From NCBI RefSeq assembly GCF_016863255.1, contig NZ_BOON01000002.1:186001-250000 (forward strand): DNA of 64,000 bases, given 5' to 3'. The notes beneath the pieces are model-generated. The model saw only the letters and a list, made by a program, of their open reading frames with translations, made no database searches and was not told the origin of the DNA. Both the position numbers and the translations under genes were made by a program. Shown in pieces: positions 1-7,859 of the stretch (the stretch's first letter is position 1; each line of letters begins with the position of its first letter). This DNA is from Planosporangium mesophilum (GTDB taxonomy: Bacteria > Actinomycetota > Actinomycetes > Mycobacteriales > Micromonosporaceae).

Positions 1-5
1 CCAAG

Positions 6-209
6 GTGACCCTGGCGGTCCACCGGATCCAGCGGGAGACCGGACTCTGCGAGGCCTGCGGACGCCCCTGCCCCTGTGACGCCGCCAACGGTGCCGCCAA
101 TACCCTCGCCGGGTACGGGCTGCCGGTGACCGGCGACCCGCCGCAGATGCCCAACCAGCGCCGTTTCCTGCGTAGTCGCACGCACCTGAACCGATTCAGC
201 CGGGCCTGA
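6..209 (+). CDS. small cysteine-containing hypothetical protein, possibly 5'-truncated by the window edge
   Basis: The frame is open from the left window edge, and GTG at 6 is only the first start visible, so the gene may begin outside the window. The 67 readable residues contain a compact cysteine group, CEACGRPCPC at about residues 15-24, which could bind a metal ion, and end in a basic stretch. Third codon positions are mostly G or C, as in real genes of this genome. No family can be named. About 120 bases separate it from the next gene on the same strand. A chance open frame is possible. Confidence 0.45.
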   Translation: MTLAVHRIQRETGLCEACGRPCPCDAANGAANTLAGYGLPVTGDPPQMPNQRRFLRSRTHLNRFSRA

Positions 210-332
210 CCCCTGTCGGGACCCTAGCCCCACCTCGATACCCTGCGCGTCGGCGTTCGTCGCGCGTCACGGGTCCACCGTCGTCGTGAAGACGTCGTGA
301 TGATCCGGCGAAGCGGGGCAGGGGTGGGCGAC

Positions 333-1343
333 ATGACGGCTAGGTTCACGAGCATGACGATCTCCCAGGCGTCCGCTCAGCGAACCACCACGACGGTCCA
401 CACCGGCGTACGCCTGGTGCTGTGGCTGATCGTGGCCGGCTTCGCCGCGTGGGCCCTGGTACGCGTGTTCGGCCTGGACCGCTTCGGCGGCCCGCTGTTC
501 CCGCTGGTCGCGTTCACCCCGTACGTCGCCGTCGGCGCCCTCGCGGTGGTCGGCCTGGCCACGGCACTGCGCGCGTGGTGGCCGGCCGCGGTGGCGGGCG
601 TGGTGGCGATCGCCCTGCTGGTCTGCGTCGTGCCGCGCGGCCTGGCCGCCGGTGGCGGCGCCGGCAGCGGGCCCCGGCTGCGGGTACTCAGCTCCAACAT
701 GATGATCGGCAGCGCCGACGCCGGGGCGATCGTCGACCTGGTACGCCGCAACGGCGTACAACTTCTCGCCGTGCAGGAGTTCACGCCGGAGGCGGAGCGG
801 GCGCTCGATGCGGCCGGACTGGCGGACCTGCTCCCCCACCGGGTCTCCTACCCGGAGCCCGGCGCCGGCGGCTCGGGGCTGTTCAGCCGGTTTCCGCTGC
901 GCGACGACGGCCTGCGTACCCTCCCCTCGGGCTTCACCCAGGCCACCGCCACGATCGGGGTGCCCGGCGCGGTCACGGTCGCGGTCGAGTCGGCGCACCC
1001 CTGCGCACCGCTGCCGCCGGACTGCTCGCGCATCGACCTGTCGGCCGAGCCGCCCGCCAGCCCCGACGGGGTGGTACGGGTCCTGATCGGGGACTTCAAC
1101 GCCACCCTCGACCACGTACGCCTGCGCCAACTCATCGAGACCGGGTACCGGGACGCCGCCTCGGTACGCGGGCGCGGGTTCACGGCGAGTTGGCCGTACG
1201 ACGGGAGGTCGTGGATCCCCGGGGTGACCATCGACCACGTGCTGGCCGATCGACGGGTGGGTGTGACCGGCTACGACGCGTACCAGGTCCCCGGCAGCGA
1301 CCACCGGGCCATCTACACGGAGCTGGTGCTGCCCGGCCCCTGA
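333..1343 (+). CDS. membrane-anchored endonuclease/exonuclease/phosphatase (EEP) family protein
   Basis: The first ~110 residues carry about three hydrophobic segments. They are followed by an EEP (DNase I-like) domain: LRVLSSNM at its start, a conserved glutamate in VQEF, GDFNATLDH (Asp/Asn ligands) and a terminal SDHRAIY with the catalytic Asp-His pair. The family cleaves phosphodiester or phosphate bonds in nucleic acids, phosphoinositides or lipids with Mg2+; the substrate here is unknown. The catalytic domain is predicted to face outside the membrane. ATG at 333 is preferred because GGGGTGG lies just upstream; ATG at 354 is an alternative. It converges on cimA across a strong hairpin. 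Confidence 0.85.
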   Translation: MTARFTSMTISQASAQRTTTTVHTGVRLVLWLIVAGFAAWALVRVFGLDRFGGPLFPLVAFTPYVAVGALAVVGLATALRAWWPAAVAGVVAIALLVCVVPRGLAAGGGAGSGPRLRVLSSNMMIGSADAGAIVDLVRRNGVQLLAVQEFTPEAERALDAAGLADLLPHRVSYPEPGAGGSGLFSRFPLRDDGLRTLPSGFTQATATIGVPGAVTVAVESAHPCAPLPPDCSRIDLSAEPPASPDGVVRVLIGDFNATLDHVRLRQLIETGYRDAASVRGRGFTASWPYDGRSWIPGVTIDHVLADRRVGVTGYDAYQVPGSDHRAIYTELVLPGP

Positions 1344-1347
1344 ACGC

Positions 1348-1381
1348 CCGGAGGTCGTGGCGCGGGGGCCACGACCTCCGG
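1348..1381. terminator. bidirectional hairpin between the EEP gene and cimA
   Basis: Arms 1348-1361 and 1368-1381 are perfectly complementary over 14 bp (CCGGAGGTCGTGGC and its complement) around a 6-base loop. It sits 4 bases after the EEP stop and 13 bases beyond the cimA stop on the other strand. There is no clear T-run, which is usual for actinobacterial terminators. Confidence 0.7.
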
Positions 1382-1394
1382 CACGCTGTGACGA

Positions 1395-2996
1395 TCAGGC
1401 GGGCAGGTGCTGCTGGGACAGGCCGTAGCTGAGCGCGTCGACCAGCGCGTGCCAGCTCGCCTCGACCACGTTCTCGTGTACCCCGACCGTGGTCCAGTCG
1501 CCGTTGCCGCCGGCCGTCTCCAGCAGTACCCGCGTCACCGCGCCGGTGCCGTGGCTGCCTTCGAGGATGCGCACCTTGTAGTCGGCCAGTTCGAAGGTCG
1601 ACAGCTCCGGGTAGTGCTTGACGAGGGCCACGCGCAGCGCCTCGTCGAGGGCGTTGACCGGGCCGTTGCCCTCCGCCGCCGCGATGATGCGCTCACCGCG
1701 TACCCGTACCTTGACCGTCGCCTCGCTGACCACCGCGCCGTCCTCGCGGTGCTCGACCTGCACCCGGTAGCTCTCCAGCGCGAACGGGCGAGTGACCCCG
1801 CCGTTCAGCTCGGCCCGTACCAGCAGCTCGAACGAGGCGTCGGCCGCCTCGAACGACCACCCACCCGCCTCCAACTGCTTGATCTTCGCCGTCACCCGGG
1901 AGAGCGCCTCGGGGTGGGCACCGAGGTCGATGCCCAGCTCCCGGGACTTGAGCTCGACACTCGCACGCCCGGCCATCTCGGTGACCAGGATGCGCATGTC
2001 GTTACCGACGACCTCCGGCTCCACGTGGTTGTACAGCAGGGGGTCGACCTTGATCGCACTCGCGTGCAGCCCCGCCTTGTGAGCGAAGGACGACGACCCG
2101 ACGTAGGCCTGGTGGGTGTCGGGTGCGATGTTGGCGATCTCCGCGATGGCGTGCGAGACGCGCACCATCTGGTCCAGGCAGCCGTCCGGTAGGACCGGCA
2201 GCCCGAGCTTGAGTTGCAGGTTGCCGACGACCGCGAAGAGGTCGGCGTTGCCGGCGCGCTCGCCGTACCCGTTGGCGGTGCACTGGAAGTGCGGTACGCC
2301 CGCCTCGACCGCGGCGACCGTGTTGGCGACCGCGCAGCCGGTGTCGTTCTGGCAGTGGATGCCCAGCTTGGCGACTGCCTCGTCGACGCTGATACCCAGC
2401 CGCGCCGCGAGCCGCCCGCTCACCTCGCCGACCACCCTGGTGATCGCCGACGGCAGCATGCCACCGTTGGTGTCGCACATGACCGCCGCCTCCGCGCCGG
2501 CGGCCAGCGCGGTCGCGGCCACCTCCGTCGCGTACCGCGGGTCGAGGTGGTACCCGTCGAAGAAGTGCTCGCAGTCGAGGAACACCCGGCGGCCCTCAGC
2601 CACCAGGAAGGCCACGGTGTCCCGTACCATCGCGAGGTTTTCGTCCAAGGTGGTGCGCAGCGCACGCTCGACGTGGCGCACATCCGACTTGGCCACCAGC
2701 GTCACGACCGGCGTCTCCGCGTCGAGCAGCGCCCGTACCTGAGGATCCTTGTCGATGGCCGTGTCGGCCTTGCGCGTGGCCCCGAACGCCACGAACAGCG
2801 CGTGTTTGAGGTTGAGCTCGGTGCGCGCTCGTCGGAAGAACTCGGTGTCCTTGGGAAGCGCCCCCGGCCAGCCACCCTCGATGAAGCCAACCCCGAAGTC
2901 GTCGAGCAGCCGCGCCACCGCAAGCTTGTCGACCACCGAGTACGAGATGCCTTCGCGCTGGGCCCCGTCGCGCAGCGTGGTGTCGTATACCTGCAT
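1395..2996 (-). CDS. cimA: (R)-citramalate synthase
   Basis: CimA condenses pyruvate with acetyl-CoA to (R)-citramalate, the entry to the threonine-independent route to 2-oxobutyrate and isoleucine. The 533 residues are the usual length. DTTLRDGAQ at residues 5-13 is the HMGL-like signature, HCQNDTG at ~214-220 supplies metal-binding residues, and CTANGYGERAGN follows at ~239-250. The C-terminal ~120 residues form the LeuA-type regulatory dimer domain. It is placed with CimA rather than isopropylmalate synthase by the early DTTLRDGAQREG pattern and overall length. GGAAG just before the ATG is the ribosome site. The gene lies behind a Val/Leu/Ile attenuator, so expression should respond to charged branched-chain tRNAs. 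ilvE is next upstream. Confidence 0.93.
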   Translation of the reverse strand: MQVYDTTLRDGAQREGISYSVVDKLAVARLLDDFGVGFIEGGWPGALPKDTEFFRRARTELNLKHALFVAFGATRKADTAIDKDPQVRALLDAETPVVTLVAKSDVRHVERALRTTLDENLAMVRDTVAFLVAEGRRVFLDCEHFFDGYHLDPRYATEVAATALAAGAEAAVMCDTNGGMLPSAITRVVGEVSGRLAARLGISVDEAVAKLGIHCQNDTGCAVANTVAAVEAGVPHFQCTANGYGERAGNADLFAVVGNLQLKLGLPVLPDGCLDQMVRVSHAIAEIANIAPDTHQAYVGSSSFAHKAGLHASAIKVDPLLYNHVEPEVVGNDMRILVTEMAGRASVELKSRELGIDLGAHPEALSRVTAKIKQLEAGGWSFEAADASFELLVRAELNGGVTRPFALESYRVQVEHREDGAVVSEATVKVRVRGERIIAAAEGNGPVNALDEALRVALVKHYPELSTFELADYKVRILEGSHGTGAVTRVLLETAGGNGDWTTVGVHENVVEASWHALVDALSYGLSQQHLPA

Positions 2997-3017
2997 TGAT
3001 CTTCCAGCCTCTCCACA

Positions 3018-3050
3018 ACGAAAAAGACCCCTCGCGAATGCGAGAGGTCT
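3018..3050 (-). terminator. attenuator terminator of the cimA leader
   Basis: On the minus strand an 11-bp stem (AGACCTCTCGC, loop ATTC, GCGAGGGGTCT, one G-T pair) runs straight into TTTTCG, a textbook intrinsic terminator. It lies between the leader peptide and cimA, ~20 bases before the cimA start, so it must be bypassed for cimA to be expressed. Confidence 0.85.
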
Positions 3051-3080
3051 GCGCGCTCAGCGTCGGTTGCTGGGCGCGCT
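3051..3080 (-). promoter_or_regulatory. leader hairpin upstream of the cimA terminator
   Basis: The minus strand folds GCGCGCCCAGC against GCTGAGCGCGC, 11 positions with one C-A mismatch, around a short loop. Its 5' arm overlaps the leader peptide stop codon, so ribosome position would decide whether it forms. This is the expected place for the regulatory stem of an amino-acid attenuator. Confidence 0.65.
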
Positions 3081-3117
3081 AGGGGCCAATAATGAGTACG
3101 GCGAGGACCACGGTCAC
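3079..3117 (-). CDS. branched-chain amino acid leader peptide of cimA
   Basis: A 12-residue frame, GTG to TAG, reads MTVVLAVLIIGP: three Val, two Leu and two Ile among twelve residues. It ends at the foot of the regulatory hairpin and 28 bases before the terminator. A GTG at 3126 would add three residues. Slow translation at the Val/Leu/Ile codons when charged tRNAs are scarce should favour read-through into cimA. The promoter could not be located with confidence. The call rests on residue content and on the two following hairpins. Confidence 0.75.
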   Translation of the reverse strand: MTVVLAVLIIGP

Positions 3118-3126
3118 GCTTCGCAC

Positions 3127-3520
3127 ACTGCCACGTCGGCCTACATTCTGGAAGCAGTTTCCGAATTTCGGGACCGTAGAGTGCGCGACTTCACAGTGTA
3201 ATGGAGTCACAACGATCCGGTAAGGGCGCGGGTCGCTCTGACCCGCCGACCGACCGCATCGTCCGGCAGATCCGCGGTATGCGATTTTTCGAACCTGCGG
3301 CAGCGGTGTCACTTCTCGGCTCGGCCGGGCAAGCGATCGCCGGACGTCGACGGGATCAGCGCTCGGCGCGACCGGGCTTTGCCGAAGGCTTCGGCACATC
3401 GGACGACGTCCGGACTCGAAGCGTCAGCACCAGAGTCGGCAGCGGCAGATCTGTGTAGCGGGCTGAGTTCGACATGCGTGCTTGGACGCGCCCGACGCCG
3501 GCCCGGTTCCCGAAAGAGAA
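3127..3520. other. intergenic region without a convincing gene
   Basis: These ~390 bases separate the cimA leader from the end of ilvE. An open frame on the plus strand (3201-3458) has poor codon usage for this genome. The 3130-3200 part is less GC-rich and should hold the cimA promoter, but no -35/-10 pair is convincing. Confidence 0.5.
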
Positions 3521-3556
3521 CACGGGTGTGCCGCCCGTACGGGCGGCACACCCGTG
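3521..3556. terminator. palindromic hairpin downstream of ilvE
   Basis: The 36 bases are fully self-complementary: CACGGGTGTGCCGCCCG, then a TA centre, then the complement. The hairpin starts 9 bases beyond the ilvE stop on the minus strand. It has no T-run. Confidence 0.75.
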
Positions 3557-3564
3557 GCGTGATT

Positions 3565-4662
3565 TCAGGGCAGGCGCCGCACCCAGCCGTGGGTATCGGC
3601 GACCCGACCGCGCTGGATGTCGACCAGCGTCCGGCGCAGCCGCGAGGTGACCTCGCCGGTGCCGCCGTCGCCGATCACGAACTCGCCGTCGGCGGAGCGG
3701 ACCGTCCCGACCGGAGTCAGCACGGCCGCGGTACCGCAGGCGAACACCTCACGCAGCCGGCCGCTCGCGGCGTCGGCACGCCACTGGTCGAACGAGTACA
3801 GCTCCTCGCGCACCTCGTGCCCCTGCTCGCCGGCGAGCGCGATCACGGCGTCGCGGGTGATGCCGGGCAGGATCGTGCCGGTCAGCGGCGGAGTGACGAG
3901 GGAGCCGTCGTCGAACACGAAGAAGACGTTCATCCCGCCCAGTTCGTCGACGTAGCGCCGCTCAACGGCGTCGAGGAACACGACCTGCTCGCAGCCGTGC
4001 TCGATCCCCTCAGCCTGAGCCACCAGGCTGGTGGCGTAGTTGCCGCCGCACTTGGCCGCGCCCGTACCGCCCGGGGCGGCGCGGGTGTAGTCGGTCGACA
4101 CCCAGACGGTGACCGGCGCCACGGCCCCGCCCTTGAAGTAGGGCCCGACCGGCGAGGCGATCACCAGGTACAGGTACTCCGACGACGGCTTGACGCCGAG
4201 GAAGACCTCGCTCGCGAACATGAACGGGCGAAGGTACAGGCTGCCGTCCGGGTCGTCGGGCACCCACTCACGGTCGATCTCCACCAGCGCGGCGAGCGAG
4301 TCGATGAACACCTGCTCGGGAAGTTCCGGCATGGCCATCCGCCGCGCGGACTCGCGGAACCGGCGCGCGTTGGCGTCGGGCCGGAACATGGTCAGGCCGT
4401 CGTCCACCCGGTACGCCTTCAGGCCCTCGAAGATCTCCTGGGCGTAGTGCAGGACGGCGGTCGCCGGGTCCATGGGGATCGGTGCGCGAGCCTCGACCCG
4501 GGCGTCGTACCAGCCCTTGCCCTCGGCGTACCGAATGGTGACCATGTGGTCGGTGAAGACCCGCCCGAACCCGGGGTTGGCCAGCAGAGCGGCCCGCTCG
4601 GCGGCGGATACCGGTGCCGGATTCGGACGAATCTCGAACTCGAGGCTCTCACCACCGATCAT
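3565..4662 (-). CDS. ilvE: branched-chain amino acid aminotransferase
   Basis: IlvE is a PLP enzyme that reversibly transaminates 2-oxoisovalerate, 2-oxo-3-methylvalerate and 2-oxoisocaproate with glutamate, the last step to Val, Ile and Leu. The 365-residue class IV aminotransferase has its PLP lysine at Lys204 in GAAKCGGNYA. QEIFEGLKAYR (~75-85) and SLYLRPFMFAS (~141-151) are the usual BCAT signatures, and GTAAVLTPVG near the C-terminus binds the cofactor phosphate. AAGGAG stands 6 bases before the ATG. It lies between leuB and cimA on the same strand, with 184 bases to leuB, so it may have its own promoter. Confidence 0.95.
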   Translation of the reverse strand: MIGGESLEFEIRPNPAPVSAAERAALLANPGFGRVFTDHMVTIRYAEGKGWYDARVEARAPIPMDPATAVLHYAQEIFEGLKAYRVDDGLTMFRPDANARRFRESARRMAMPELPEQVFIDSLAALVEIDREWVPDDPDGSLYLRPFMFASEVFLGVKPSSEYLYLVIASPVGPYFKGGAVAPVTVWVSTDYTRAAPGGTGAAKCGGNYATSLVAQAEGIEHGCEQVVFLDAVERRYVDELGGMNVFFVFDDGSLVTPPLTGTILPGITRDAVIALAGEQGHEVREELYSFDQWRADAASGRLREVFACGTAAVLTPVGTVRSADGEFVIGDGGTGEVTSRLRRTLVDIQRGRVADTHGWVRRLP

Positions 4663-4794
4663 GGGTGCTCCTTCGTGAAAGTGATGGTGTGTCTGACGGC
4701 CGGAACCGGCCGTGCCTGCAACTTACCCCCCGAACGGTCGTTCATGAGGTCAGCCGTCGGGCGGAAGACGCCGAACTAGGAGAAGAGCAGCGCA

Positions 4795-4818
4795 AAACGG
4801 GCAGGCGCCGGGCCGTTT
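4795..4818 (-). terminator. possible weak terminator after leuB
   Basis: AAACGG and CCGTTT pair across a 12-base GC-rich spacer, starting 28 bases beyond the leuB stop. On the minus strand the second arm continues as CCGTTTTG, a short T-run. The stem is only 6 bp. Confidence 0.35.
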
Positions 4819-4846
4819 CCCCTAGATCAACAGGAGGAGGACCGGG

Positions 4847-5878
4847 TCAGGCGGCTACGGCCGCGGCGATCCGGTCGCCGACCTCTTCGGTACGGAGGGC
4901 GGCGCCGGGGGTACGCCCAGCCAGCTCGTCGCCTACCGCGTCGGTTACCCGTCGGGCCGCCTCGGGGTGGCCGAGGTGGTCCAGCAGCAGCGCCACGGAC
5001 AGCACCGCGGCGGCCGGGTCGGCTACGCCCTGTCCCGCGATGTCGGGCGCGGACCCGTGTACCGGCTCGAACATGGACGGGTACCGCCGGTCGGGGTTGA
5101 TGTTGCCGCTCGCGGCGAGGCCGATCCCGCCGGTCACGGCCGCGGCGACGTCGGTGAGGATGTCGCCGAAGAGGTTGTCGGTGACGATCACGTCGTACCG
5201 CTGCGGCTGGGTCACCAGGAACATGGCAGCCGCGTCGACGTGCTGGTACTCGGTGCTGATGGCGGGGTACTCCACCGCCACCTCGTTGAAGGTGCGCGCC
5301 CACAGCCCACCGGCGTGGGTGAGCACGTTGTTCTTGTGGACGAGGGTCAGGTGGCGCCGGGGCCGCTTCGCCGCGCGCTCGAACGCGTCGCGGATGACCC
5401 GCTCGACGCCGTACCGGGTGTTGAGGCTCTCCTCGGTGGCGACCTCGGCGGCGGTACCCAGGTGCAGGTTGCCGCCGGCGCCCGCGTACAGGCTCTCGGT
5501 GCCCTCCCGCACGACCACGAAGTCGATCTCGCCCGGCTTGGCGTTCGCCAGCGGGCTCGCCGTGCCGGGCCACAACCGGGACGGGCGCAGGTTCACGTAC
5601 TGGTCGAACGCGAACCGCAGCTTGAGCAGCAGCCCCCGCTCCAGGACGCCGGACGGGACCGACGGGTCGCCTACCGCACCGAGCAGGATCGCGTCGTGCT
5701 GGCCCAGCTCGGTCAGCACGCTCTCCGGCAGCACCTCGCCCGTACGGTGGTAACGGGCCGCGCCCAGGTCGTACTCGGTCGCCTCGACACCGGGCAGGAC
5801 CGTGTCGAGTACCTTGCGCGCCTGCGTGACAACCTCGGGTCCGATACCGTCTCCGGCCACCACCGCGATCCGCGTCAC
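4847..5878 (-). CDS. leuB: 3-isopropylmalate dehydrogenase
   Basis: LeuB oxidises and decarboxylates (2R,3S)-3-isopropylmalate to 2-oxoisocaproate with NAD+ and a divalent metal, in leucine synthesis. In some actinomycetes it also acts on 3-methylmalate downstream of citramalate. The 343 residues show GDGIGPEV at 9-16, the metal/substrate segment [10 protein letters not shown], and [14 protein letters not shown], all typical of the isocitrate/isopropylmalate dehydrogenase family. RP.R arginines are present in NLRPSRLW. It is shorter than enterobacterial LeuB, as usual in Actinobacteria. It follows serA with a ~100-base gap. Confidence 0.94.
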   Translation of the reverse strand: MTRIAVVAGDGIGPEVVTQARKVLDTVLPGVEATEYDLGAARYHRTGEVLPESVLTELGQHDAILLGAVGDPSVPSGVLERGLLLKLRFAFDQYVNLRPSRLWPGTASPLANAKPGEIDFVVVREGTESLYAGAGGNLHLGTAAEVATEESLNTRYGVERVIRDAFERAAKRPRRHLTLVHKNNVLTHAGGLWARTFNEVAVEYPAISTEYQHVDAAAMFLVTQPQRYDVIVTDNLFGDILTDVAAAVTGGIGLAASGNINPDRRYPSMFEPVHGSAPDIAGQGVADPAAAVLSVALLLDHLGHPEAARRVTDAVGDELAGRTPGAALRTEEVGDRIAAAVAA

Positions 5879-5981
5879 CGTCGTCAGTCCGTTCTCTCGC
5901 CGTACCGTCTAGGGAACGTTAAGCCATCGTCCTAGGGTTCGGTACACCGGGTCCACTTTTTGGACGCCCTCCCATGAGGGA

Positions 5982-7595
5982 CTACGCGGACTCGGAGAGG
6001 TCGACGGTGCTGGCGGCGGTCGCGCCGACGGCTTCCGCGGCCGAGGCCAGCAGGTCCGAGTCGAGCGCGTTGTCCACGGTCAGCGTCATCAGCGCCTCGC
6101 CACCGGCCTCCCGCCGGGCGACCTGCATGGCCGCGATGTTCACGCCGGCAGCGCCGAGGATCGAGCCGACCGTACCGACCACGCCGGGCCGGTCGGCGTA
6201 GCGCAGGAACAGGAGCACTCCGTCGGCGGTGAGCTCCAGCTCGTACCCGTCGAGCTCGGTCAGCTTGAGCGACTCCCGGGGACCGCTGATGTGGGTACCG
6301 GAGACCGAGACCACGCGGCCGTCCGGCAGCGCGCCGCGGACCGTCACCAGGTTGGGGTGGTCGACGGACTCCGGTGAGGTCGCGAGCGTCACCTCGACCC
6401 CGCGGTCGGCGGCCAGCAGCGGTGCGTTCACGTACGTGACCTGCTCGGAGACCACGCCGGCGAACAGACCCTTGGTGGCGGCCAGCTTGAGCACGGACAC
6501 GTCGTTGCTGACCACGTCGCCGCACACCTCGACGGTCACCGCCGCCGCGACGCCGCCGGCCACCGCGGTGAAGACCCGGCCGAGCTTCTCGGCCAGCGGC
6601 AGCAGCGGGCGTACGTCCTCGGCCACGACGCCGCCGGCCTGTACGTTGACCGCGTCCGGCACGAACTCGCCGCGCAGCGCCAGCTTCACGCTCCGGGCCA
6701 CCGCGAGGCCCGCCTTGTCCTGCGCCTCCACGGTCGAGGCGCCCAGGTGCGGGGTGGCGACCACGGAGTCGAACGCGAACAGCGGCGACGCCGTGCAAGG
6801 CTCCTTCGCGTACACGTCGACGCCGGCACCGGCGACCCGCCCCTCGGCGATGGCGTCCGCCAGGGCCTGCTCGTCGATCAACCCGCCGCGGGCGGCGTTG
6901 ACGATGCGCACGCCGGGCCGCACCGTCGCCAGTTCCTTCGCGCCGATGAGCCCCGCGGTCTCCGGCGTCTTCGGCAGGTGGATCGAGATGAAATCGCTCT
7001 CGCGCAGCAGCTCGTCCAGGCCCACGAGGCGGACACCGAGCGCGGCGGCGCGGGCCGGCTGCACGTACGGGTCGTAGGCGATCAGGCGTGCCCCGAAGGC
7101 CGCCATCCGTTGGGCGAACAGCACGCCGATGCGGCCGAGACCGACCACGCCGACCGTCTTGCCGCTGATCTCCACCCCGGTGTACCGCGACCGCGTCCAC
7201 TCCCCCGCCTTGAGCGCGGCGCTGGCGGCGGCGGTGTGCCGGGCGACCGCCAGCAGCAGGGCGACCGCCTGTTCGGCGGCGGAGACGATGTTCGAGGTGG
7301 GTGCGTTGACGACCATCACGCCCCGCGCGGTGGCGGCCGCCACCTCCACGTTGTCCAGCCCGACCCCGGCCCTGGCGACGACCCTCAGCCGCGGCGCGGC
7401 CGCGATCGCCGGGGCGTCGATCTGGGTGGCGCTGCGGACGATGACGGCATGCGCGTCGGCGAGCGCGGCCAGCAGCGCCGAGCGGTCGGCACCGTCGACG
7501 TGTCGCACCTCGAAGTCGTCGGCGAGAAGGTCGATCGCGGCGGGGGCGAGCTCCTCGGCGATCACCACCACCGGGCGGTCAGCGACGGTCGTCAT
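5982..7595 (-). CDS. serA: D-3-phosphoglycerate dehydrogenase
   Basis: SerA oxidises 3-phosphoglycerate to 3-phosphohydroxypyruvate with NAD+, the first step of serine synthesis. The 537 residues match the long actinobacterial type: substrate-binding domain, NAD domain with GLGRIG at 152-157, catalytic segments VNAARGGLID and TPHLGAST, an ~130-residue intervening domain, and a C-terminal ACT domain (from ~460) that usually senses serine. ATG at 7595 is chosen because GAGGAG lies 4 bases upstream and MTTVADRPVVV begins the fold; the frame stays open upstream but overlaps the divergent esterase promoter. An intervening esterase gene separates it from ilvC. Confidence 0.95.
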   Translation of the reverse strand: MTTVADRPVVVIAEELAPAAIDLLADDFEVRHVDGADRSALLAALADAHAVIVRSATQIDAPAIAAAPRLRVVARAGVGLDNVEVAAATARGVMVVNAPTSNIVSAAEQAVALLLAVARHTAAASAALKAGEWTRSRYTGVEISGKTVGVVGLGRIGVLFAQRMAAFGARLIAYDPYVQPARAAALGVRLVGLDELLRESDFISIHLPKTPETAGLIGAKELATVRPGVRIVNAARGGLIDEQALADAIAEGRVAGAGVDVYAKEPCTASPLFAFDSVVATPHLGASTVEAQDKAGLAVARSVKLALRGEFVPDAVNVQAGGVVAEDVRPLLPLAEKLGRVFTAVAGGVAAAVTVEVCGDVVSNDVSVLKLAATKGLFAGVVSEQVTYVNAPLLAADRGVEVTLATSPESVDHPNLVTVRGALPDGRVVSVSGTHISGPRESLKLTELDGYELELTADGVLLFLRYADRPGVVGTVGSILGAAGVNIAAMQVARREAGGEALMTLTVDNALDSDLLASAAEAVGATAASTVDLSESA

Positions 7596-7792
7596 TGAGC
7601 TCCTCGATTCTCGATCGGGAGATACGGCGCGGCGTGCCTTCCCGGCGATGGTAGGCCCGGACGAGGCCGCCCGCGCCCCCGATCCCACGTGACCGAGATC
7701 ACTCAGCCGGGACGGGAGTCGGTGCTCAGCGAACCGGTTCAGCGCCCGTCGCCGCAGTCTCGAGAGCGCCGGCCCAGGTGGCAGGCGGGCTA

Positions 7793-7821
7793 TTGACAGT
7801 GGACCGGTTAAGTTGTTGGCT
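7793..7821 (+). promoter_or_regulatory. sigma-70-type promoter for the SGNH esterase
   Basis: A perfect TTGACA (7793-7798) is followed after 17 bases by TTGGCT (7816-7821). This would start transcription about 30 bases before the esterase ATG, whose GAGGGAG ribosome site lies just upstream. Only the -35 matches well. Confidence 0.5.
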
Positions 7822-7859
7822 CGACTCACTTTCATCGATACCTCAGTGAGGGAGCGGCC

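Noticed and set aside
3201-3458. An 85-codon frame between the cimA leader and ilvE
   Set aside because: Codon third positions are too AT-rich for this genome, and there is no convincing ribosome site or motif.
4732-4743. Short palindrome GAACG-GT-CGTTC upstream of ilvE
   Set aside because: Only 5-bp arms; expected by chance in DNA of this composition.
5940-5970. GTCCA-loop-TGGAC stem after serA as a terminator
   Set aside because: The 5-bp stem is too weak, and the T-run is within the loop on the opposite strand.
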